Shown here in pieces: positions 24,993-31,437 of a DNA stretch of 42,105 nt. The position numbers and the translations under genes were made by a program. Source of the stretch: CAZISM01 sp964541895 (lineage in GTDB: Bacteria; Zhuqueibacterota; Zhuqueibacteria; Residuimicrobiales; Residuimicrobiaceae); NCBI GenBank assembly GCA_964541895.1, contig CAZISM010000040.1, positions 1 to 42,105 on the forward strand. Reading direction: 5' to 3'. Each line of letters begins with the position of its first letter. Within the stretch, counting starts at the first letter, position 1. Below the pieces are notes generated by a model that saw nothing but the letters and a program-made list of their open reading frames with translations, searched no databases and was not told where the DNA came from.

Positions 24993-25907
24993 CTAGTTGA
25001 TGAAATGCTGAATGAGCAGCGCGGCAATAAGGAGAACGCTGAACGCGGAGTGCAGCTGCGCCGTTATGGCGTCGATCATGGCAAATTGCTTTTCCGGAAT
25101 GGCCGCTTTATCTTTAATCATCCGGGCGGCCTTGATCGCCATGGGCAATGAAATCAACGTCAGCAGGGAGAGCCAGGGCAGTCCGGCTGCCAGAATGAGC
25201 ACCGGGATCAGCAGATAGGCACCGAACACCAGGCCGTAATACATCCGCTTGGCAAAGGACTCACCGAATAAGATGGGCACGGTTTTGATGTGCGCGACCG
25301 TATCGTTCTCAATGTCCCGCAGATTGTTGCTGTGCAGAACGGCGTCCACCAGCAACGCCACGGGTATGGCATAGAGCGCCGGCAGCCAGCTGAACTGTCC
25401 GGTCTGTACCATATAGGCGCCCAGCGTCATGGCCGGACCAAAGGCGATAAACACCGCCGGATCACCCAGGGCGATGTACTTCCAGTTTATCGGTCCGATG
25501 GTGTAGAAAAAGGCTAACACCCAGCCCAATCCGATCAGCCAGAGCAAGTTCAGTCCATTGGGGGCGCGCCACACCAGAAAGGCACCAATCAGGGCGGCGG
25601 CCAGGAACAGAATAACAGCCCAGCGCAACAGTTCCGGCGGGGTCATCAGCTTTTCCACCAGCACGCCGCTGGAGCCATAGGTGCCCTGCCGGTCCACCTG
25701 CTTTTTATAGTCGCGGTAATCAGAGAGCGTGTTGCTGCCGGCGTGAGCCAGCATGCAGCCCAGCAGCACCAAAACGAAATGAAACCAGTTGAAGGCAAGG
25801 TCAGGCACATTCAGGGCGGCGATGAGTGAACCCAGAATGGGCGGTACCACGCTGACCGTGAATGCAAACGGGCGTACCGAACGCCAGTACAGAGAAATCG
25901 TAGCCAT
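24993..25907 (-). CDS. menA: MenA-like 1,4-dihydroxy-2-naphthoate prenyltransferase (UbiA family)
   Basis: A 304-residue protein starting at the ATG at 25907 after GGAG. The opening WRSVRPFAFTVSVVPPILGSLIA is typical of MenA. The first Asp-rich motif is HAGSNTLSDYRDYKKQVD (N59, D63, D66), and the second is LHSNNLRDIENDTVAHIKTVPILFG. About eight or nine membrane helices follow UbiA topology. MenA attaches the polyprenyl chain to dihydroxynaphthoate, the membrane-bound step before the final methylation in menaquinone synthesis. The menG/ubiE methyltransferase is immediately upstream with a 17-nt gap, which strongly supports the assignment. The extended upstream reading lacks homology and a ribosome site. 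Confidence 0.93.
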   Translation of the reverse strand: MATISLYWRSVRPFAFTVSVVPPILGSLIAALNVPDLAFNWFHFVLVLLGCMLAHAGSNTLSDYRDYKKQVDRQGTYGSSGVLVEKLMTPPELLRWAVILFLAAALIGAFLVWRAPNGLNLLWLIGLGWVLAFFYTIGPINWKYIALGDPAVFIAFGPAMTLGAYMVQTGQFSWLPALYAIPVALLVDAVLHSNNLRDIENDTVAHIKTVPILFGESFAKRMYYGLVFGAYLLIPVLILAAGLPWLSLLTLISLPMAIKAARMIKDKAAIPEKQFAMIDAITAQLHSAFSVLLIAALLIQHFIN

Positions 25908-25924
25908 GAGCACTCCTGCAATAA

Positions 25925-26638
25925 TCAGTGAGTCGCCTTTTCGGCAATCACAACGTGAACCAGATGAAAGAAAAAGGGACGAACCTCGACGGCGCGAAAG
26001 CCGATCTTTTGGCAGAGCCCCATCATTTCGTCCGCTGTTTTGAAAGCATACATGGAGGCTATCAAATAGCGATACGGACGGGTTAACCCGGTGAGCAAAA
26101 AACCGATGCCCGGAGCGATCGTCGCACTGTACAGGTTTAAAAGTTTTTGCGTAAAACGGTTCCCGGGGCGATAGAAATCCAGCAGATAGATGCGCCCGCC
26201 CGGCCGCAGCAGCCGGTAACATTCACGAACGTCATCCTCAAGTTGGGTAAAATTGCGCACCCCAAAGGCGCAAGTGACCGCATCAAGGCTGTTATCGGCA
26301 AAGGGCAGCTGGTGAACGGCGCGCACCATGTGCACGCGCGCCCAGTCGGCTTTGCGTTTTTTCACCCGGCCCAGGGCCAACATATCGGTCGACGGATCGC
26401 TGCCGAACACCTGGGCGGTGTTGGCGCGCCGGCACACCGCTGCCGCCATATCGCCGGTGCCACAAGCCAGATCGAGAATTCGTCCCGGCCATTGCTTCTT
26501 TTTCAGCAGTCCGCTTACTCTCCTGGCCGTGACATAACGCCAGTAATAATCGAGCCCGGCACTGGCAACGTGATTAAAGCGATCATACCCCTTTAAAAAC
26601 GGTCCGGAAAAATCAAAATAGCTGTATCGTTTCATCAT
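25925..26638 (-). CDS. MenG/UbiE demethylmenaquinone methyltransferase
   Basis: A 237-residue class I methyltransferase. MMKRYSYFDFSGPFLKGYDRFNHVASAGLDYYWRYVTARRV is the UbiE N-terminus, ILDLACGTGDMAAAV is SAM motif I, and VTCAFGVRNF is the UbiE GIRNF-type signature. Then come RLLRPGGRIYLLDFYRP and YRYLIASM. It methylates demethylmenaquinone with S-adenosylmethionine, the last step of menaquinone synthesis. The start overlaps the amidase stop as ATGATGA (26632-26638), so ATG 26638 or 26635 is used, probably by translational coupling since no clear ribosome site is present. MenA follows directly. Confidence 0.92.
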   Translation of the reverse strand: MMKRYSYFDFSGPFLKGYDRFNHVASAGLDYYWRYVTARRVSGLLKKKQWPGRILDLACGTGDMAAAVCRRANTAQVFGSDPSTDMLALGRVKKRKADWARVHMVRAVHQLPFADNSLDAVTCAFGVRNFTQLEDDVRECYRLLRPGGRIYLLDFYRPGNRFTQKLLNLYSATIAPGIGFLLTGLTRPYRYLIASMYAFKTADEMMGLCQKIGFRAVEVRPFFFHLVHVVIAEKATH

Positions 26639-27507
26639 TGTGGTAAAACTATTTTCCCATGGGTGTACACACCATCCTGCCATTGTATGGTGCTGCGCAT
26701 GCGCATAAAACTCATGCCCTGATAGCGGGGCTTTTTGCCGACGGCATCGATGTATTCCTGAAACGGCTGATCCAGCACCTTTCCGGCCGACAGGCTGGCA
26801 TGGCGGAAAAAAGTTTTCCCGTCCTTTTTGACGATCAAGAGCATGTGCGCGGAAAAAATGTCCGGCAGGTTCTGGATCAGGGCAACGATGTCACCGGCCC
26901 TGCAATCCTGTTCATGCAGACCAAGTTTGTCCAGAGGTATATACCGCCGGGTCACCGTCCGGTCCGGAAAAACGAGCGGCAGGTCGTTGATGCCTTTAGC
27001 GTTGAAAAATTTCCTGTGGCTGATGGTGCGGCTGCTGGCCACAACATCCCTGCCGCCGATCTGTTCGGTCACCTCTTCCAGGCACCAGCCATTGGCCGGC
27101 AGCCAATCCACCATGGTATAATGGTTGCGCGTGGCCATACTGATCAGACCCTGACGATAGCGGATATGCTGCAGCACGTTGAACGCTTCTTCGTAAAACT
27201 CTGACAACGCGAGCGCCATGACGATCTCGCAATAGGTCATGCAATTCAGTTGCTGCAGATTCATCAGCGGCTGGGTTTCATAACGGCCGTTCTCTCCTTC
27301 CGCCTCGCACACCAGCACATACGGCGCGCCCAGAAATCGTTCCGAATAATACACCATACGCTGGTCTATGGCGCGGATCTCCCTGGCAGCCGAACGGATA
27401 TCCTGGTCGATTTCAGGGATCGACATGGTATAATAGTTTTTGGCAGCCGGTTGCGCCCAGGCCGCCAAACTCGTCAGCACGGTAAAAAGCGTTAAAATGG
27501 TTTTCAT
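26635..27507 (-). CDS. DUF1460 N-acetylmuramoyl-L-alanine amidase-like secreted protein
   Basis: A 290-residue protein from the ATG at 27507 (AGGG about 7 nt upstream), with a signal peptide (MKTILTLFTVLTSLAAWAQ). The DUF1460 pattern is clear: IRAIDQRMVYYSERFLGAPYVL, then LNCMTYCEIVMALALS with the likely nucleophile Cys89, and later RYIPLDKLGLHEQDCRAGDIVALI and DIFSAHMLLIVKKDG with the partner His. Members are NlpC/P60-like cysteine peptidases or amidases thought to act on cell-wall fragments; the exact substrate is unproven. It heads the apparent operon of this gene, menG, menA, the CPBP protease and glutathione peroxidase and overlaps menG. A TTG 24 nt upstream is less likely because it contains the GGAGG itself. 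Confidence 0.85.
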   Translation of the reverse strand: MKTILTLFTVLTSLAAWAQPAAKNYYTMSIPEIDQDIRSAAREIRAIDQRMVYYSERFLGAPYVLVCEAEGENGRYETQPLMNLQQLNCMTYCEIVMALALSEFYEEAFNVLQHIRYRQGLISMATRNHYTMVDWLPANGWCLEEVTEQIGGRDVVASSRTISHRKFFNAKGINDLPLVFPDRTVTRRYIPLDKLGLHEQDCRAGDIVALIQNLPDIFSAHMLLIVKKDGKTFFRHASLSAGKVLDQPFQEYIDAVGKKPRYQGMSFMRMRSTIQWQDGVYTHGKIVLPQ

Positions 27508-27599
27508 AACCGTCCCTGTTTGTTCCTCCAATATTAGGAAAAAAACAGGTGGTAAACAATACCATTTTCAGGGCTCTAGCTGTTAAACCCTCAAAATCC

Positions 27600-27624
27600 T
27601 GAAAAAATTTCAAAAAACTGAAAC
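27600..27624. repeat. TGAAA inverted repeat, possible enhancer site
   Basis: TGAAA-N3-TTTCA is a perfect dyad at 27600-27612, followed by CTGAAAC at 27618-27624. It lies about -168 to -144 from the predicted sigma-54 start. TGAAAC also occurs in the tandem repeat at 8858-8892 upstream of the other sigma-54 candidate. Role inferred. Confidence 0.4.
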
Positions 27625-27741
27625 TTCCGGACGGCGTTACCGGTTGCCTGCGGCCGGCGTGCGGTTCGCTGAAAATGGTTTTTGATTTTAAATGAGTTAG
27701 TCGAGCATGATTTTATTGAAATGACCGACCTCTCTCCAATC

Positions 27742-27758
27742 TGGCATGGAGGTTGCAT
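27742..27758 (+). promoter_or_regulatory. Predicted sigma-54 promoter of the protease-inhibitor operon
   Basis: TGGCAT-N5-TTGCAT matches the consensus TGGCAC-N5-TTGCW with one change. GG (27743-27744) and GC (27755-27756) are exactly 12 bp apart. Transcription would begin near 27768, leaving a 49-nt leader before the ATG at 27817. Confidence 0.72.
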
Positions 27759-27816
27759 TAGCTCTGTTGAATAAGGAAATACCCCTTGCACCGCACCGAG
27801 ACAAGTAGAAACGTTC

Positions 27817-28722
27817 ATGATCATATTCGTAAAAACAGCTTTATTTCGCCAAGCCGGACTGGCAGCCATTATGCTGATGCTGGCCCTGCTTTACAGCGGT
27901 TGTGGCACCGTTCAGATATTCGAACCCAACAGGGACGAATCCACAGCGGTGGAAGCAAGCGGTGCACCAGCCGACGTTCGCCTCGTCCAGGTTCAGATCA
28001 GCGGCTACAGCGGCAGCTCGGGGTGGCAAGAGTTCACCATCTATGAAAGCGGACAGGCCATCGTGCGTGGCCATAAAGAATATGCTGAAAAGCGCACCCG
28101 GCTCCCCTTGCAGGAGGTGCAGCAACTGAACGCTCTGTTTCGCCAAAACGACTTTCTGGGGCTGCCCGCTCTGCTGTATGATAAAAACAACGCCGCTGCC
28201 GCCACGTATAATATTTTCTATAACAGCGGCCAGGACTCCAACACCGTCAACACCAATAACGCCCAGATGAACCCGGGATTAAGCAATGTGGTGTCAACGC
28301 TCTCGCTGCTGGCCGATCGCGTTCTCTTTGACGGCCTGAAGCTGGAGCTGGTTCTTGACCGAACCGTACTGCGCCAGGGCGAAACCCTTACCGCTCAGCT
28401 GCTGGTCAGCAACCTGAAAAACGAAGCCATGACCTGTCATTTCTCCGCCAGCCAGCTCTACCGCTTTACCATTCGTTTTCCCTACAGCCTGGTCAGCGAG
28501 GGCAACTCGGCCTTGTCAGCCAGTCGCGCCGTCGGACAGGAGCGGCCGGCCGCCATCTCCAGCGGCATCATTCGTCCGGGTGAAGTGCAGCGATACTCGC
28601 TCATGTGGGATGGCCGCGACGATCAGGGCCGGTTTGTTGCGGGCACGGCCCTGATACAGGCCGAGTGGCTGGCTTCGCCCGGCGGCATCACTGCAACCAA
28701 AACGATCATTCTGGAAGAGTAG
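27817..28722 (+). CDS. Lipoprotein with BsuPI-like protease-inhibitor domain
   Basis: A 301-residue protein. The signal ends in the lipobox LLYSGC with Cys29 as the likely lipidated residue. An N-terminal domain (about 53-168, VRLVQVQISGYSGSSGWQEFTIYESGQAIVRG) is a compact beta-rich unit of unknown family. The C-terminal part (about 174-286) fits the BsuPI intracellular-proteinase-inhibitor fold: LKLELVLDRTVLRQGETLTAQLLVSN, a Cys/Phe-rich strand, then IRPGEVQRYSLMWDGRDDQGRFVAGTALIQAEW. The family prototype inhibits Bacillus serine protease. Two serpins follow within 8 and 18 nt, which supports an inhibitor role. No strong ribosome site precedes the ATG. Whether this domain really inhibits proteases is unproven, since BsuPI-like folds also occur in other proteins. 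Confidence 0.75.
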   Translation: MIIFVKTALFRQAGLAAIMLMLALLYSGCGTVQIFEPNRDESTAVEASGAPADVRLVQVQISGYSGSSGWQEFTIYESGQAIVRGHKEYAEKRTRLPLQEVQQLNALFRQNDFLGLPALLYDKNNAAAATYNIFYNSGQDSNTVNTNNAQMNPGLSNVVSTLSLLADRVLFDGLKLELVLDRTVLRQGETLTAQLLVSNLKNEAMTCHFSASQLYRFTIRFPYSLVSEGNSALSASRAVGQERPAAISSGIIRPGEVQRYSLMWDGRDDQGRFVAGTALIQAEWLASPGGITATKTIILEE

Positions 28723-28730
28723 GAGGGTTT

Positions 28731-29972
28731 GTGAAACACGCCTGTTTAATCATAATGGCTTTGAGCCTGACTCTGTTGAACCGATGCGAACGAAATTTTT
28801 CCGTGAACGAACCGCCGCGGCAAAACAAGCTCACCACCTCCTGGTCCGCTCCGGAACGCTCTACGATACAAACCGGCAACACCTTCGGCCAGAATCTGTT
28901 TGCTTTAGTTCTGAAGGCGGACAAAAATCGCAACGTCGTGCTGTCGCCGCTGAGCGCCACCCTGGCCCTGGCCATGACCAGCAATGGCGCGGCCGGCGAG
29001 ACCGAAAAAGCCATACAGACTGTGCTGGGATTTTCCGATACACCGGCGGCCAATATCAATGCCACCTTGCAGCACCTGTGCGATTATCTGGTCAAAGCGG
29101 ATACCAAGGTCGGTGTCGACATTGCCAACGCCATCTGGTACCGCCAGGACAAGGCCATCGAACAAGAATTTATCAGCATCAGCAAGAGTTATTTCAATGC
29201 CGCCGTCGCACCTATGGACTTTGGCGATCCGAAAGCGCTGCTCACCGTGAACAACTGGGTGAACGACAACACCCATGGCCGCATACCCTCAATTCTGGAT
29301 CAATTTCCGCCGCTGACCGTGATGGTGCTGCTGAACGCGCTCTGCTTCAAAGGCACCTGGACCTATCAGTTCGATGCCAACCTGACGGCGACGCAACCGT
29401 TTCATCCGACGCCGTCAACGCAGATCTCGTGCCCCATGATGACGCAGAGCAACACCTTTAGCTATTACCGCGATGAGCTGGTGGAAGCCGTGGATCTGCC
29501 CTATGCCTCCGGCGCCTTTAGCATGACCCTGATCCTGCCCCAATCCGGCGTCAGCCAGACGGCAACGATCGAATGGCTGCAGAGCGTCTCCCTCTCTTCC
29601 TGGCTGGGTCGTTTTAACAAACAGGAAGGCACGATCCGATTGCCCCGGTTCAAGACCGAATATGATATAGTGCTCAACGATATTCTGAAAAGTCTCGGCA
29701 TGGCCATTGCGTTTGAAGGTGGCCGCGCCGATTTCAGCCGCATCTGCAAAGGCGATCTCTATATCGATATGGTCAAACAGAAAACCTTTATTCAGGTGGA
29801 TGAAGAGGGCACAGAAGCAGCCGCGGCCACGGTGGTGGTTATTGTCGAACGCGGCGGCGGCCCGGCCGGTTTTTCCATGACCCTGAACAGACCGTTTTAT
29901 TTCCTGCTGCGCGAAACGTCATCAAACGCCCTGCTGTTTGTGGGCTATATCGCGCAGCCGGTATGGAATTAA
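28731..29972 (+). CDS. Serpin 1 (predicted P1 arginine), GTG start
   Basis: A 413-residue serpin starting at GTG 28731 after AGGAGGG, 8 nt behind the lipoprotein. A hydrophobic leader (CLIIMALSLTLLNRC) ends in a Cys at 19, but NRC is a poor lipobox, so lipidation is doubtful. The serpin core is complete: NVVLSPLSATLALAMTSNGAAGETEKA, LLNALCFKGTWTYQF and AVDLPYASGAFSMTLILP. The hinge is VDEEGTEAAAAT (E358 to T367), and the C-terminus is LNRPFYFLLRETSSNALLFVGYI. The hinge has the small residues needed for loop insertion, so it should be inhibitory. Counting from Gly360 as P15 gives P1 = Arg374 (IVER/GGG), suggesting trypsin-like targets. The loop is about three residues longer than in alpha-1-antitrypsin, so P1 could shift. 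Confidence 0.95.
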   Translation: MKHACLIIMALSLTLLNRCERNFSVNEPPRQNKLTTSWSAPERSTIQTGNTFGQNLFALVLKADKNRNVVLSPLSATLALAMTSNGAAGETEKAIQTVLGFSDTPAANINATLQHLCDYLVKADTKVGVDIANAIWYRQDKAIEQEFISISKSYFNAAVAPMDFGDPKALLTVNNWVNDNTHGRIPSILDQFPPLTVMVLLNALCFKGTWTYQFDANLTATQPFHPTPSTQISCPMMTQSNTFSYYRDELVEAVDLPYASGAFSMTLILPQSGVSQTATIEWLQSVSLSSWLGRFNKQEGTIRLPRFKTEYDIVLNDILKSLGMAIAFEGGRADFSRICKGDLYIDMVKQKTFIQVDEEGTEAAAATVVVIVERGGGPAGFSMTLNRPFYFLLRETSSNALLFVGYIAQPVWN

Positions 29973-29990
29973 GACAAAAGGATGATGACC

Positions 29991-31238
29991 ATGCAAAAAA
30001 TAGTAATATCCCTGAGTTATGCCGCCGCCTTCCTTCTGATGGCCGGCTGCAGCCAGGATTTTTCCGCCAACGATCGGCCGTTTCCGGAACAGAGAAGGCC
30101 GCAGGTGCAATTGTCCCAGTCGGAAAAACAGATGATCGAGACCTCCAACTCGTTCAGCTTTGGCCTTTTTCAGGAAACCGTCAATCAGGCGGGCGACCAG
30201 AATGTTTTTCTGTCACCGCTCAGCGCTGCCATGGCGCTGACCATGGCCTATAACGGCAGCGCCGGCGCCACGGAAACGGCGATGCGGACCACGCTGGGCT
30301 ATGCCAGCCTCACCAGAGAACAGATCAACGAGGCGTCAAAAAAACTCATCGACGTGCTGACCACGCTGGACCCCAAGGTGACGATGAAAATCGCCAACTC
30401 GCTCTGGTATCACAATACCTTCGCGGTGGCCGGCGATTTTATGGTACGCAATCAGAATTACCTTTATGCCCGGGTGGCGGCCCTGGATTTTCGCAGCTCC
30501 TCGGCGCCGGACGTCATCAACGCCTGGTGCGATCAAAACACCAACGGCAAAATCAAAAACATCATCGACAAGCTGCAGCCCAACGACATCATGGCGCTGC
30601 TGAACGCGATCTATTTCAAAGGCACCTGGACCTACCAGTTCGACAAATCGCAGACCGCGGACGATTTTTTTACGACAGCCGCCGGGGCCAAACAGGCCTG
30701 CAAAATGATGCAGCAGGAAAACAAATTCGATTATTTCGAAACCAACGACCTGCAGGCGGTCGATCTGCCCTATGGCAACACCGCCTTCTCCATGACCATC
30801 CTTCTGCCCAAGACGAATCATACGGTCAAAGAAATCACCGACCGATTGACGCCGGCGCAGTGGGCCGCGTGGAAGAACCAGTTCTACAGCAGCAACGGCA
30901 AGGTGTTCCTGCCCAAAATCAAACTGGAATACGAACAGTCTCTGAACGCCGTATTAAGCGCGCTGGGCATGGCTGTCGCGTTTGCGCCCGGCCAGGCCGA
31001 CTTTACCGGCATCAGCACCGCGGCCCCGCTCTATATCAGCCTGGTCAAACAAAAGACCTTTCTGCAGGTGGATGAAGAGGGCACCGAAGCCGCAGCGGTT
31101 ACCGTGGTCACCATCGGCGTCACCAGCGTCGGACCCTCCACCGGCTTTTTCATGCGCATCGACCGGCCGTTCGTGTTCATGATCCGCGACCACGCCACGG
31201 ATACGATTCTGTTTATCGGCCAGATCAATACATTATAA
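29991..31238 (+). CDS. Serpin 2, lipoprotein (predicted P1 threonine/valine)
   Basis: A 415-residue serpin starting at the ATG at 29991 (AAGGA 8 nt upstream; two ATGs at 29982 and 29985 are less well spaced). The signal ends in a canonical lipobox LLMAGC (Cys20), so it should be a membrane-attached lipoprotein. Core motifs are NVFLSPLSAAMALTMAYNGSAGATETA, LLNAIYFKGTWTYQFDKS, AVDLPYGNTAFSMTILLP, hinge VDEEGTEAAAVT, and RIDRPFVFMIRDHATDTILFIGQI at the end. With Gly364 as P15 the P1 is Thr378 (GVT/SVG), or Val377 if shifted, so it probably targets elastase- or subtilisin-like proteases, unlike serpin 1. The tandem pair clearly arose by duplication; only the leader and reactive loop differ strongly. 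Confidence 0.96.
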   Translation: MQKIVISLSYAAAFLLMAGCSQDFSANDRPFPEQRRPQVQLSQSEKQMIETSNSFSFGLFQETVNQAGDQNVFLSPLSAAMALTMAYNGSAGATETAMRTTLGYASLTREQINEASKKLIDVLTTLDPKVTMKIANSLWYHNTFAVAGDFMVRNQNYLYARVAALDFRSSSAPDVINAWCDQNTNGKIKNIIDKLQPNDIMALLNAIYFKGTWTYQFDKSQTADDFFTTAAGAKQACKMMQQENKFDYFETNDLQAVDLPYGNTAFSMTILLPKTNHTVKEITDRLTPAQWAAWKNQFYSSNGKVFLPKIKLEYEQSLNAVLSALGMAVAFAPGQADFTGISTAAPLYISLVKQKTFLQVDEEGTEAAAVTVVTIGVTSVGPSTGFFMRIDRPFVFMIRDHATDTILFIGQINTL

Positions 31239-31243
31239 ACAGC

Positions 31244-31305
31244 TTGCGGGTTTGGACGAATCAAACCTGCAAACTTTAAACCGCAAACAAACACTAATTT
31301 TTTTT
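31244..31305 (+). terminator. Hairpin and T-run after the serpin operon
   Basis: An 11-bp stem with one G-U pair (31244-31254 with 31262-31272) begins just after the serpin 2 stop. A later CCGCAA (31281-31286) can also pair with TTGCGG at 31244-31249. Eight Ts (31298-31305) follow about 25 nt downstream. The distance makes it a weak or unusual terminator. Confidence 0.5.
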
Positions 31306-31437
31306 ATTCGGGTTAAAGCCTTTTTCCGGCTGTTCCGCGTTGGCTATTTCGAATGGTTTTATCAAATATGTGTGTACTACGATGGCTAAGCTGAATGCGA
31401 CTTGCCAACGTGCCTAAATGCAAAAAGGAGTTCTGCT

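Larger units (their letters stand above)
27508..27816. other. 309-bp divergent regulatory region between amidase and inhibitor operons
   Basis: It holds a good sigma-54 promoter on the plus strand (27742-27758) and, 140-170 bp upstream of its start, an A-rich dyad with TGAAA repeats (27600-27624). No convincing minus-strand promoter for the amidase operon and no small gene was seen. Confidence 0.6.

Noticed and set aside
28731..28790. Serpin 1 as a lipoprotein
   Set aside because: The Cys is preceded by Asn-Arg, which does not fit the lipobox; secretion by an ordinary signal or poor processing is more likely.
31369..31386. Sigma-54-like ATGGCTA...AATGCG before the DUF3160 gene
   Set aside because: GG to GC spacing is 13 bp rather than 12 and the -12 block is AATGC rather than TTGC.
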